Both the position numbers and the translations under genes were made by a program. The notes beneath the pieces were generated by a model. The model was given only the letters and a program-made list of their open reading frames with translations. It had not been told where the DNA came from and ran no database searches. From Ignavibacteriales bacterium CG12_big_fil_rev_8_21_14_0_65_30_8 (GTDB lineage Bacteria > Bacteroidota > Ignavibacteria > Ignavibacteriales > Ignavibacteriaceae), in NCBI GenBank assembly GCA_002783525.1, contig PFGS01000036.1, forward strand, positions 1-9,491: a stretch of 9,491 bases of DNA. Reading direction: 5' to 3'. Shown piece after piece: positions 1 through 7,222 of the stretch (its first letter is position 1; each line of letters starts with the position of its first letter).

Positions 1-622
1 TTAGATCAACACCTCTATTTATAACTCTACCCCTATTATAACTATAGTTATTTCTATATTTAGTTTTAGAATAAATTCTATACTTAAATTTATTACTTGC
101 AAAATAATTATAAACATTAGGTGAACAGAAATTAGTATAGCTTACAAAATTCCAATAATTATATCCATAGTGGAAATTATTAGTAAAGCTAATTCCAATT
201 CCAATTGAAAATTCAGCATAAGGAGGTAAAGGAGCCCAACCGATATAATCGTCATCGTATCTCCAATCTACCCAAGCAGGAGCCCAAACACTTCCAGGTA
301 CCCAAACCCATCCATAATAATCATCATAAAGCCATCTACCATAATGATAAGCTATATATCCATAATCTTCATCTGAATCCCAATACCAGCCATCATCAGT
401 TGAAAACCATCTGCCATTTCTATAGGGTCCCCAATCATAACTAACATTTGAAGGTCTCCAAACATTTATTCCACCTTTTAATTTATACCAATTTCCATAT
501 GAACTTAATTCTGAATGGAAATAAATTCCACCTACAACTGTTATATTTTCTTTAGCATAACTCTTGAATGAAAACACACAAACTAATGCTAAAATAAATA
601 TGCTTAATCCTAATTTTTTCAT
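1..622 (-). CDS. Secreted Trp-rich DUF6600-type protein, C-terminus cut by window edge
   Basis: Open frame read on the minus strand from ATG at 622-620 to the left edge with no stop, about 207 residues visible. A well-placed GGAGGA lies 5 nt before the ATG (627-632), which fixes the start. Residues 1-23 are a Sec signal peptide (KK, hydrophobic core, then SYA before K24). Residues 54-134 are a Trp/Tyr/Gly-rich repeat region: VWRPSNV, WGPYRNGRW, DDGWYWDS, AYHYGRWLYDD, YYGWVWVPG, WAPAWVDWR and GWAPLPP. This succession is typical of exported proteins annotated DUF6600 in Bacteroidota and Proteobacteria. From about residue 140 the protein becomes Tyr/Asn-rich and then basic. No enzymatic motif is seen and the function is unknown; a periplasmic or surface role is inferred from the signal peptide. 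It lies 137 bp downstream of the glycosyltransferase gene in the same direction, probably with its own promoter. Confidence 0.8.
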   Translation of the reverse strand, partial: MKKLGLSIFILALVCVFSFKSYAKENITVVGGIYFHSELSSYGNWYKLKGGINVWRPSNVSYDWGPYRNGRWFSTDDGWYWDSDEDYGYIAYHYGRWLYDDYYGWVWVPGSVWAPAWVDWRYDDDYIGWAPLPPYAEFSIGIGISFTNNFHYGYNYWNFVSYTNFCSPNVYNYFASNKFKYRIYSKTKYRNNYSYNRGRVINRGVDL

Positions 623-636
623 AATGTCCTCCATCT

Positions 637-654
637 TTGTCTATAATCAGACAA
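637..654. repeat. Inverted repeat TTGTCT-N6-AGACAA upstream of the DUF6600-type gene
   Basis: Two perfect 6-bp arms (637-642 and 649-654) separated by 6 bp, placed 15-32 bp before the start codon and overlapping a candidate -12 element. The size suits either a dimeric regulator's operator or a small 5'-UTR hairpin. The 10-mer TGTCTATAAT covering the left arm (638-647) recurs in inverted orientation at 724-733 in the same intergenic region. A regulatory role is inference. Confidence 0.35.
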
Positions 655-665
655 GCATTATGCCA
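651..665 (-). promoter_or_regulatory. Possible sigma-54-like -24/-12 promoter for the DUF6600-type gene
   Basis: On the minus strand the sequence TGGCA-N6-TTGT has the exact spacing of the sigma-54 consensus TGGCAC-N5-TTGC, with one important departure: T instead of C in the -12 GC pair. A start about 12 nt downstream (near 640) would give a short leader that still includes the GGAGGA site at 627-632. The inverted repeat 637-654 overlaps the -12 side. No enhancer site was recognised, so the assignment is tentative. Confidence 0.3.
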
Positions 666-759
666 ACTTAAATAGTCTTAATTCTTTTACTTTTAAGCTA
701 ATAATGAATAATATGTGTATAATATTATAGACAGAAGGGATGTGATATGTATATTTTTT

Positions 760-1896
760 TTATCTTGAAAGAGTTCTGTCTTTCCAAGAAAAATTACCAA
801 ATATTCCGGATATTCCGGAAATAATAATGTATGGAATATGTAAAATCTCAGCAATAAAAAAATATTTTAATATATTTTTATTGAATAATATGCTGCATCC
901 TTTATGCATAACAAGATATTCTAAAAATATTTTTACTGTAAATACAGCAGCAAATAATGGTAAATAAAAATCTAGTTTAAAAAATGATAAACCCAGCAAT
1001 AGAACTAATGACAAGTAGAAAAGAAAAATTGATGCTATAGATAAAATAGTACTTTTTAATTCATAGAATAGTCCTTTACTTGCCCATCTTTTTCTTTGGT
1101 TATAAAATTCTTTAATATTTTTATTCGCCTTTGTTAATGACATAGCTTCTTTACTTGCACAAAATTTAATTTTATATTTCCTTTTTTTCCAAATCCTTTG
1201 CATTAATATTTCATCATCTCCCGATGATAAACTTAATTGTCCGTCGAATCCCCCGACTTCATAAAAAGCATTTTTTCTATAAGTTAAATTTGCTCCATTG
1301 CATATCATTGGTTTATTGATACCAATTAAGCCTGCACCTGTAATAATTAAGCTAGTAAATTCTAATTTTTGTAATTTATAAAATAATCCTTTTCCTTCAA
1401 TAAATTCTACTGGACCAGAAATCAATGCAGTTTTTTCATCGAATCCGTTTAATAATGTTTTAAGCCAATTTGGTTTAAGAATACAATCAGCATCTGTAGT
1501 TACAATTATTTCTCCTTTTGAGTTCTCAATCCCAAATCTAATAGCTCTTTTTTTATGAGCTTGTTTGGCAAAATTTTCCGGGACAGAAATTACCCGAATA
1601 TTTTTACTCTTAATATTATTGTTAAGTTTATTCAAAGAGTCGTCGGTAGAAGAATCGTTAACAAAGATAACTTCATATTTTTCAACTGGATAATTTTGGT
1701 TTTCAATACTTTCTAAAATCTGCAATACATTTTCTGACTCATTTCTAAACGGGATAATTATGGAGACATATTCTTCTAATACTTTGTCACTTTGCCAGAT
1801 TTCTAATTTATTTAATCCTATATATATACGGACGATAAAATAAAAATAGTAAAAAATTATTGGTGATATAATTATAAGAAAAATGATATTAAGCAT
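760..1896 (-). CDS. Membrane-anchored family 2 glycosyltransferase
   Basis: A 378-residue GT2 (GT-A fold) enzyme, predicted to transfer a sugar from an NDP-sugar on the cytoplasmic face of the inner membrane; the acceptor is unknown. Residues 3-26 form an N-terminal membrane segment. The catalytic domain starts at SIIIPFRNE (45-53). Nucleotide-binding Asp is in VNDSSTDDS (79-87), the metal-binding DxD is DAD (135-137), the acidic GDDE is at 226-229, and the QRKRW motif at 267-271 resembles the Q(Q/R)xRW box of processive or membrane GT2 enzymes. Three or four hydrophobic segments follow (about 285-365). ATG at 1896 overlaps the 3' end of the upstream membrane gene by 8 bp (ATGCTTAA), which implies translational coupling; no strong ribosome binding site is seen. 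All family residues are present. It is not BshA, which is a GT4 enzyme, so its proximity to bshC does not make it a bacillithiol gene. Confidence 0.9.
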   Translation of the reverse strand: MLNIIFLIIISPIIFYYFYFIVRIYIGLNKLEIWQSDKVLEEYVSIIIPFRNESENVLQILESIENQNYPVEKYEVIFVNDSSTDDSLNKLNNNIKSKNIRVISVPENFAKQAHKKRAIRFGIENSKGEIIVTTDADCILKPNWLKTLLNGFDEKTALISGPVEFIEGKGLFYKLQKLEFTSLIITGAGLIGINKPMICNGANLTYRKNAFYEVGGFDGQLSLSSGDDEILMQRIWKKRKYKIKFCASKEAMSLTKANKNIKEFYNQRKRWASKGLFYELKSTILSIASIFLFYLSLVLLLGLSFFKLDFYLPLFAAVFTVKIFLEYLVMHKGCSILFNKNILKYFFIAEILHIPYIIISGISGIFGNFSWKDRTLSR

Positions 1897-2890
1897 TGTT
1901 TTTCTTGATCAAAAAGAAAAGACCAATTACTGCAGGCAGTAGAATATTAATTAAAAATAAAAATATTGAAGCATTAAATGCATCTACATTAGTAATTCCA
2001 AATGGAATTAAAAAGAAAACTGCTGCCCCTTCCCTTATTCCCAGATCACCAAATGAAACAGATGGAATTACTGAATTTACAAAAAGAACTAATGACCCCG
2101 CCCAGATATACCCTAAAAAATTAAACTTATATGAGAATGCAGCAACAAGTAAAGCAAATTGTAAAAGTATTATTATAAAATGCAAAATTGATATGAGTAA
2201 CATATCATTAGCATACTTTGTTTTATTAAAATTTAACGAGTTTATTTTTTCAATTCCGGTATTTACTTTTCTTATATTTTTAAATCTCAACACAATGCTA
2301 TCAAACCAATATCTAGGATTTTTTAAAACTAGTATAAAAAAAAGTAGAAATAATAAAAGAATTATAAATAATGGAATTATAATAATATTAGATATGTTGT
2401 AGTTTACACTTAAATAAATTACACTCCCTATTGAACCGACAAATATTACAATTATCAAAAGGAAGAACTTATCTAAAAAAGTTGCTCCAAATAATCTTAA
2501 GACAGGTTTATTTTTAAAAGCTACAGCCCTGCCTATATATTCCCCAACTCTTGCCGGGGTAAAAGCACCTGCTGAAATACCATAAATAAATGATCTGAAT
2601 ATTTTACTTTTATTAGTTTCGGAAAGCAGCTTATTTGCAGTTAACTCCCACCTGCGGTATTGTAAATATAAATTGAGAAACATTAAAACAAATGCAAGGG
2701 TGATTAAATAATAGTTGGCATTTCTTAATGAATTTATTATCTCATTATGATTTAATCTAAATACTAAATACCATATCAGTCCGAAAGCAATAAATAATTT
2801 TAAAATAATAAGAAGAGTTTTATTCTTTATTGCAAAATTGAGTAATGAGTCCTTAATATTAACTTTTTGCTTTATATTTGTATTATCCAA
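1889..2890 (-). CDS. Flippase-like / LPG synthase TM-domain membrane protein (UPF0104-type)
   Basis: A 333-residue polytopic inner-membrane protein with about eight hydrophobic segments. Hallmarks of the UPF0104 / lysylphosphatidylglycerol-synthase transmembrane family are visible: RRW at 79-81, AGAFTPARVGE at 107-117 (family P-x-R-x-G-E), and near residues 276-290 a PSVSFGDLGIREGA stretch matching the C-terminal G-x-x-x-R-E-x-A signature. Members without a catalytic domain are usually thought to handle or flip lipid-linked intermediates; that is family knowledge, and the substrate cannot be read here. The start is TTG (2890-2888): an in-frame TAG lies only 6 nt further upstream and the next Met is residue 70, inside a membrane segment, so no ATG start is available. 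The gene overlaps the glycosyltransferase by 8 bp, so the pair probably acts together in making a glycolipid or surface glycan. Confidence 0.85.
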   Translation of the reverse strand: MDNTNIKQKVNIKDSLLNFAIKNKTLLIILKLFIAFGLIWYLVFRLNHNEIINSLRNANYYLITLAFVLMFLNLYLQYRRWELTANKLLSETNKSKIFRSFIYGISAGAFTPARVGEYIGRAVAFKNKPVLRLFGATFLDKFFLLIIVIFVGSIGSVIYLSVNYNISNIIIIPLFIILLLFLLFFILVLKNPRYWFDSIVLRFKNIRKVNTGIEKINSLNFNKTKYANDMLLISILHFIIILLQFALLVAAFSYKFNFLGYIWAGSLVLFVNSVIPSVSFGDLGIREGAAVFFLIPFGITNVDAFNASIFLFLINILLPAVIGLFFLIKKNNA

Positions 2891-2953
2891 TGTTGTCTAC
2901 TTAATCAGAATTTTATACTTTAACATATATATTTTTAAACTAATGGAGCTTGA

Positions 2954-4579
2954 ATGCACTTAAATTATAAAGAAATTCCAGGTTATCCAAAATTATTTCT
3001 GGATTATATTTATGATTATGAGAAAGTAAGTCATTTATATAAAAAATATTTTAGAAATAAGGATGAATATTTATCTCATTTTAAAAAAGTTGTATATAAT
3101 TATTCAAAAAGGAATTTTGATCTGCATGAAATAGTTTATAAACAATATTCAGAATATTCCCCTTCTGAAAATACTCAAAATAATATTGAAAAGTTAAAAT
3201 CTGAAAAAACGTTAACTATAGTTACAGGTCAGCAGCTTGGTATTTTAGGTGGCCCGCTCTATACTATTTATAAAACATTAACTGCAATAAAGTTGTGTGA
3301 GGTCTTATCAGAGAGATATAATGATTTTAATTTTATTCCTGTATTTTGGTTAGAAGGTGATGACCACGATTTTAATGAAGTTAATTCAATAGGGCTGCTA
3401 GATCTACAAAACGAATTTAAGACCGTACAATACGGTGAAAATATTTCCAACGATGATGATAGGATTAGTGTAGGAAAATTAAAATTTAACGATGATATTT
3501 ATATATTTTTTGATGAACTAAAATCTTCTATTAGAAATACTGAGTTTACTGAGGATTTATTAAATAATTTAAAAGAATTTTATAAACCAAATAATTCATT
3601 TAAAGAATCTTTTAAAAATTTAATATTTTCATTATTTGATAAATATGGTCTTATTATTTTTGATCCACAAGAAAATTCATCTAAAGAAATTTTAAAACCT
3701 ATTTTTAAAAAAGAGATAAATGACTTTAGAACAAACACAGAAAAAGTAATAAAAGTTAGTGCAGACTTAGAAGAGAATTACCATGCTCAAATAAAAGTAA
3801 AACCGGTAAATCTATTTTATAGTGATGAGGAAGGCAGATATCTTATAGAACCTACTGATGATGGATTTAGATTAAAAGGTAAAAGAACAAAATTCACAAA
3901 AGAAGAATTACTTTCAACAATTGATGCTTCACCTGAGAAATTCAGTCCGAATGTTTTACTCAGACCAATTTGTCAGGATTATATATTCCCTACGGCTTTT
4001 TATGTCGGCGGACCAAATGAGATTGCATACTTTGCTCAACTTTTACCAATGTATAAATTATTCAATTTAGAGGAACCGTTACTTTATCCACGTAAATCAG
4101 TAACACTGATTGAAAAAAATATTATGAAGACCATTGATAAATTTAAATTAGATATTAAAGATATTTTTATTGAAAAGAATGAACTTGAAGAAAAAATAAT
4201 TGCTTTATTATCAGGTGACAATACCGACGAGATATTTAAAAAAGTAAAAGATGAATTTGAGATCACTTTTGATAAATTAAAAGCCAAATTATTTGAAGTT
4301 GATAAAACACTTAGAGATACAAGTTCAAAAACTCAAGATAAAATATTGAAATATGTAGATGAACTTAAAAATAAAACTGATAATGCAGTAAGAAGAAAAA
4401 ACGAAACGTCTGTAAATCAAGTTAATAAATTGTCTACTGCTTTATATCCAAATTCAAATCTGCAAGAGAGAGAAATAAATTTTATTTATTTTCAAAATAA
4501 ATACGGAAGTGATATTCTGGATAAAATTTATGATGAGTTAGATATTGACAATTCCGGACACCAGTTGGTTGAATTGTAG
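2954..4579 (+). CDS. bshC: Putative cysteine ligase BshC, bacillithiol biosynthesis
   Basis: A 541-residue protein, full length for BshC, the cytoplasmic enzyme that adds L-cysteine to glucosaminyl-malate to complete bacillithiol after BshA and BshB. Signatures are intact: TGQQLGILGGPLYTIYK from residue 91 (nucleotide-binding-like loop), FWLEGDDHDFNEVN from 131, and RPICQDYIFPTAFYVGGPNE from 337. A charged coiled coil rich in Lys/Glu covers roughly 395-500, as in the family. GGAG at 2945-2948 lies 5 nt before the ATG. The TAG stop is inside a perfect 28-bp palindrome, but the protein already ends in the expected H-x-hydrophobic manner (HQLVEL), so no truncation is evident. It is divergent from the flippase-like gene (63 bp gap) and convergent with aroA. 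bshA and bshB are not in the window, so the pathway must be completed elsewhere in the genome. Confidence 0.95.
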   Translation: MHLNYKEIPGYPKLFLDYIYDYEKVSHLYKKYFRNKDEYLSHFKKVVYNYSKRNFDLHEIVYKQYSEYSPSENTQNNIEKLKSEKTLTIVTGQQLGILGGPLYTIYKTLTAIKLCEVLSERYNDFNFIPVFWLEGDDHDFNEVNSIGLLDLQNEFKTVQYGENISNDDDRISVGKLKFNDDIYIFFDELKSSIRNTEFTEDLLNNLKEFYKPNNSFKESFKNLIFSLFDKYGLIIFDPQENSSKEILKPIFKKEINDFRTNTEKVIKVSADLEENYHAQIKVKPVNLFYSDEEGRYLIEPTDDGFRLKGKRTKFTKEELLSTIDASPEKFSPNVLLRPICQDYIFPTAFYVGGPNEIAYFAQLLPMYKLFNLEEPLLYPRKSVTLIEKNIMKTIDKFKLDIKDIFIEKNELEEKIIALLSGDNTDEIFKKVKDEFEITFDKLKAKLFEVDKTLRDTSSKTQDKILKYVDELKNKTDNAVRRKNETSVNQVNKLSTALYPNSNLQEREINFIYFQNKYGSDILDKIYDELDIDNSGHQLVEL

Positions 4580-4603
4580 AGACGCCATATATGGCGTCTC
4601 TAC
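4576..4603. repeat. Perfect 28-bp palindrome (REP/MITE-like) between convergent bshC and aroA
   Basis: The left arm GTAGAGACGCCATA (4576-4589) is perfectly complementary to the right arm TATGGCGTCTCTAC (4590-4603), with no unpaired centre. It contains the bshC TAG stop (4577-4579) and ends 8 nt before the aroA TGA, filling almost the whole 32-bp gap. No T run follows on either strand, so it is not a classical intrinsic terminator, although an RNA hairpin here could block readthrough or protect both 3' ends. GC-rich palindromes bounded by GTAGAGACG/CGTCTCTAC recur as dispersed repeats in other bacteria as far as I recall; membership of such a family is inference. Confidence 0.75.
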
Positions 4604-4611
4604 TCAAAATT

Positions 4612-5889
4612 TCAATTACTAATTCCATTTATTTGTTCAATAAAATCCGGGTTAGAAATATTCACACACTCAAAACCATTTACACTTCCTCCATTTTTTA
4701 ACAACATAGATAATACTGCAAAAGACATTGCAATCCTGTGGTCATTAAAACTATCGAATTCTGCTTTTTCAACTTTTAGATTTTCATTAAAACTAAATCC
4801 GTCAATTTTTTCTTCTACATCAATATTTATTTTTTTCAGATTATCTACAATTGATTTTATTCTATCTGATTCTTTATACCTTAACTCTTCAGCATTATCC
4901 AATTTAAACTCACCATCTGCAAATAATCCTGCAATAGTTAGTATCGGTATTTCGTCAATTAGATTTGGAATATCCTCTTTATTGATCTCTACATTTTTAA
5001 GTTCACTACTATTAATGGTTAAATTACCGAATGGTTCAACAGTATCTTCGTTTACATTCTCAAATTTTATTTTTGCACCCATTTTTATTAAATGATTTAC
5101 AAATCCCAAGCGACTTTCATTTAATGAAACATTTCTTATTAGTAATGATGAATTTGGAGTAAGTAATGTCAAAACAATAAAATATGCAGCAGTAGAAATA
5201 TCGGATGGAACAAAAATATCTGTTTCCTTAGGATAATTATTTTTTGAAACATAAATTATATTTTTCCCATTTTTCTTTTCTGTCCTTAATTTCAGCATTT
5301 TTTCTGTATGATTACGTGAAGGAATTTTCTCAATAATTTTTGTTTCCTCGTCACAATGAAGTCCGGCAAATATAACTGCACTTTTAACCTGTGCGCTTGC
5401 AACCGGTAAAGTATAACTAATTGCTTTTAAATTATTAGATGGATTTATTGTTAATGGAAGTTTAAAATCATTTGAAGAAATATTTGCACCCATTTGTGTT
5501 AAAGGCTCTATTATTCTTTGCATTGGTCTTTGAGTAAGAGATTCATCTCCTTCAATTATTGTTTTAAAGTTTTGGGCTGCAAGTATTCCGCATAATAACC
5601 TTGCAGTTGTGCCTGAGTTACCGGCATAAAGTTTTTCTTTTGATTTAATAAAATTTTTATAACCAACTCCTTTAACCTTTGCCTCTCCCTCCACCTCAAA
5701 AATTTTTGTACCAAGTTTCTCTAAACATTTTTTTGTTGACTTTACATCTTCACCGTTTGAAAGATTAATAATTACCGACTCCCCTTCCGCCATTGCAGAG
5801 ATCATCAATGCTCTGTGAGAAATTGATTTATCACCTGGAAGTTTTAACTCACCATTAATTTTTTTAATATTCTTAAAAGTTTTGTACAT
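4612..5889 (-). CDS. aroA: 3-phosphoshikimate 1-carboxyvinyltransferase (EPSP synthase)
   Basis: A 425-residue EPSP synthase, normal length, catalysing the sixth step of the shikimate pathway: phosphoenolpyruvate plus shikimate-3-phosphate to EPSP, in the cytoplasm. Visible motifs: LPGDKSISHR (17-26, with the PEP/S3P-binding Lys21), YAGNSGTTARL (88-98), QRPMQR (120-125), ASAQVKSA (164-171), DEIP (312-315) with the catalytic Asp312, RYKESDR (337-343) with Glu340, and NDHRIAM from 382. All expected catalytic residues are present. The GNSGTT loop keeps the Gly equivalent to E. coli Gly96 and is not the Ala-containing CP4 type. The start is ATG at 5889 and the stop is TGA; no clear Shine-Dalgarno sequence precedes it. 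It is transcribed alone here, convergent with bshC and divergent from the lipoprotein locus (249 bp gap). No other aro gene is in the window. Confidence 0.96.
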   Translation of the reverse strand: MYKTFKNIKKINGELKLPGDKSISHRALMISAMAEGESVIINLSNGEDVKSTKKCLEKLGTKIFEVEGEAKVKGVGYKNFIKSKEKLYAGNSGTTARLLCGILAAQNFKTIIEGDESLTQRPMQRIIEPLTQMGANISSNDFKLPLTINPSNNLKAISYTLPVASAQVKSAVIFAGLHCDEETKIIEKIPSRNHTEKMLKLRTEKKNGKNIIYVSKNNYPKETDIFVPSDISTAAYFIVLTLLTPNSSLLIRNVSLNESRLGFVNHLIKMGAKIKFENVNEDTVEPFGNLTINSSELKNVEINKEDIPNLIDEIPILTIAGLFADGEFKLDNAEELRYKESDRIKSIVDNLKKINIDVEEKIDGFSFNENLKVEKAEFDSFNDHRIAMSFAVLSMLLKNGGSVNGFECVNISNPDFIEQINGISN

Positions 5890-5945
5890 AATTATTAATA
5901 CGAATATCTAAATCATAAAAATAATAATTATCTTTATTAAGTCCC

Positions 5946-5974
5946 TTGATTCTGCAATTTTAATTTCCTATGTT
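5946..5974 (+). promoter_or_regulatory. Candidate sigma-70-like promoter for the lipoprotein locus
   Basis: TTGATT (5946-5951) and TATGTT (5969-5974) are separated by 17 bp and match four of six bases each of the -35 and -10 consensus. TATGTTG also resembles the Bacteroidota TAnnTTTG element. A start near 5981 would give a short leader that places the AAAGGAGGT site at 5996-6004 correctly for the small ORF at 6009. In AT-rich DNA such matches arise easily. Confidence 0.3.
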
Positions 5975-5995
5975 GTTTTTAAGTTCATAAAAAAT

Positions 5996-6056
5996 AAAGG
6001 AGGTAGTTATGAACACTTATATTAATTTATTCCCCCCCCCCGAGAAAATCACTTAA
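5996..6056 (+). CDS. Possible 15-codon leader peptide with C10 tract (Phe-Pro-Pro-Pro)
   Basis: AAAGGAGGT (5996-6004), fully complementary to the 16S anti-Shine-Dalgarno sequence, sits 5 nt before ATG at 6009. The reading frame is MNTYINLFPPPEKIT, ending TAA at 6054-6056; coordinates here include the ribosome binding site. A run of ten C (6032-6041) encodes the end of Phe and three Pro codons. This is the best ribosome binding site in the right third of the window, yet the ORF does not lead directly into a protein. One extra C, or a -1 slip on the C run, would keep the frame open for 33 more codons to TGA at 6140-6142, overlapping the lipoprotein ATG at 6139 as ATGA. A translated leader or a phase-variable switch is inference; an assembly error in the homopolymer is the main alternative. 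Confidence 0.4.
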
Positions 6057-6138
6057 TAAAAATTGTGGTAAAACAACCCATCTTTATCCCATTTAAAAAC
6101 TTTTTCAACCATTCAAATATTTCTTACAAAAGAGACTT

Positions 6139-7161
6139 ATGAAAAATAAAATAAATATAAAGATTGTTATACCAACTATATTTTTAATAATAATCAGTAC
6201 ATACTACTCCTGCCAAAGCCCGTCAGGGCCGGATTTAACACCTGGCAGAAGAGATTATACCTGGACAGTGGATACTATACATACCCAGGATAATTACTTT
6301 GCACGACTTTACTCAATGTGGGGTAGTTCTCCAAATGATGTATGGATAGCGGGTCCCTCCTATAGTTATGTAAATGATGCCTGGCATTATGATGGTACCA
6401 GTTGGAAACCAAAACCTTTGGCTTCCGCTGGAAATATCACAACAATATTCGGCTTTGCCCCTAATAATGTATGGGCAGGCTGTACTAATGGAGATATATT
6501 TAATTTTAATGGGTCTGAGTGGAAAAAGAATACCACTATCATTGTTGACAGCCTGGGTTCCCTTCTTATTGAAAATTTATGGGGAAATAAACCGAATGAT
6601 ATTTACTGTGTTGGTTATGCTGGTGATACCGGAGGCAACTATAAAGGAATAATATATCACTATGACGGTGTAAAATGGTCGAACTTTCAAATAGATAACA
6701 TAAAAACAATTCTTTTACAAATAGTTAAATCATCTTCAAATGAGATTGTGCTTATTGGTTTAGCAATCCACGAACAAATAGATACATACAGGTTTTATAC
6801 CCTTGAAGGGGAAAGTGTAAAAGAAATAGTCAGGGCAGGAGCCAATAATAATTTAACATTAATAAACGACCAAATTTATATCACAATAGGACAGAAGATA
6901 TATAAATATAAAAAATCACTGGAATTATGGCACGACTTTACAGGTACTAATTATGTGGGCCGTTTATGGGGAAGAACGGAAAGTGATTTTTTCACAGTTA
7001 ATAATGATGGTATAGGGCATTATAATGGCAGCGACCTTATTACAATCTATAAAAGTAATAATTTGTATTATGAAAATGCCGTATTGTTTAACTCAGATGT
7101 TTTTTTTGTCAGGTTTTCAACTGATAATATAAATCTAATTATTCACGGAAAGTTAAATTAA
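6139..7161 (+). CDS. Lipoprotein with WGSSPNDVW beta-propeller-like repeats (paralogue 1)
   Basis: A 340-residue exported lipoprotein of unrecognised function. Residues 1-24 are a lipoprotein signal peptide ending YYS before Cys25; Tyr at -3 is unusual for a lipobox but common enough in this group. CQSPSGPDLTPGRRDYTWTVDT follows (residues 25-46). The body has repeats of a W-G-S-S-P-N-D-V-W strand followed by H-Y-D-G-x-x-W: MWGSSPNDVW 60-69 with HYDGTSW 83-89, IFGFAPNNVW 103-112 with FNGSEW 123-128, LWGNKPNDIY 147-156 with HYDGVKW 174-180, and a degenerate LWGRTESDFF 276-285 with HYNG. This spacing suggests blades of a beta-propeller. Only a weak AAGAGA precedes the ATG; the strong site upstream belongs to the leader ORF. 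It is the first of two tandem homologues, conserved at both ends (LIIHGKLN) and divergent between them. Confidence 0.85.
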   Translation: MKNKINIKIVIPTIFLIIISTYYSCQSPSGPDLTPGRRDYTWTVDTIHTQDNYFARLYSMWGSSPNDVWIAGPSYSYVNDAWHYDGTSWKPKPLASAGNITTIFGFAPNNVWAGCTNGDIFNFNGSEWKKNTTIIVDSLGSLLIENLWGNKPNDIYCVGYAGDTGGNYKGIIYHYDGVKWSNFQIDNIKTILLQIVKSSSNEIVLIGLAIHEQIDTYRFYTLEGESVKEIVRAGANNNLTLINDQIYITIGQKIYKYKKSLELWHDFTGTNYVGRLWGRTESDFFTVNNDGIGHYNGSDLITIYKSNNLYYENAVLFNSDVFFVRFSTDNINLIIHGKLN

Positions 7162-7169
7162 AAGGAGGT
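7161..7169 (+). promoter_or_regulatory. Orphan Shine-Dalgarno AAAGGAGGT without a start codon
   Basis: A nine-base perfect anti-Shine-Dalgarno match overlaps the last base of the paralogue 1 stop codon. No ATG, GTG or TTG follows at translation distance; the next gene starts 85 nt later without any ribosome binding site. The same nine bases head the leader at 5996-6004. Possible roles are a 30S-binding mRNA stabiliser or the remnant of a lost small ORF. Confidence 0.4.
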
Positions 7170-7200
7170 TTAGAGTAAACTAAAAACCAATAAAAAAGGG

Positions 7201-7222
7201 TAATGGTGCGGCCACACCATTA
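7201..7222 (+). terminator. Hairpin between the two lipoprotein paralogues
   Basis: TAATGGTG (7201-7208) pairs perfectly with CACCATTA (7215-7222) around a 6-nt loop CGGCCA, an 8-bp stem 39 nt after the stop codon of paralogue 1. No T run follows on the plus strand; on the minus strand the stem is followed by CCCTTTTTTA, but no minus-strand gene ends here. It may be a 3'-end processing or stability hairpin, or a partial attenuator, rather than a full terminator. Confidence 0.5.

Noticed and set aside
205..444. Plus-strand ORF of 79 codons (His/Asn/Pro-rich)
   Set aside because: It is the antisense shadow of the Trp-rich minus-strand gene, whose signal peptide, ribosome binding site and family motifs are clear.
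799..823. Repeated TATTCCGGA near the 3' end of the glycosyltransferase gene
   Set aside because: It encodes an Ile-Ser-Gly / Ile-Ser-Gly-Ile-Phe-Gly run inside the coding sequence and is explained by the protein; too short to call a repeat element.
1896..2402. Plus-strand ORF of 168 codons
   Set aside because: Antisense to the flippase-like membrane gene, which has a full set of family motifs; the ORF shows no domain and no ribosome binding site.
2891..2953. Divergent promoter pair in the flippase/bshC gap (TTGTCT at 2893, TATACT at 2914)
   Set aside because: The spacer is only 15 bp and the region is so AT-rich that several equally good -10 boxes exist; promoters must be here or nearby but cannot be placed.
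3268..3450. Minus-strand ORF of 60 codons inside bshC
   Set aside because: Shadow of the BshC signature region; low-complexity Ser-rich translation.
4084..4287. Minus-strand ORF of 67 codons inside bshC
   Set aside because: Antisense to the Lys/Glu-rich coiled coil, which naturally yields Phe/Ser-rich open frames.
6374..6652. Plus-strand ORF of 92 codons in a second frame of lipoprotein paralogue 1
   Set aside because: The primary frame carries the lipobox and repeats shared with paralogue 2; the alternative frame is not conserved between the paralogues.
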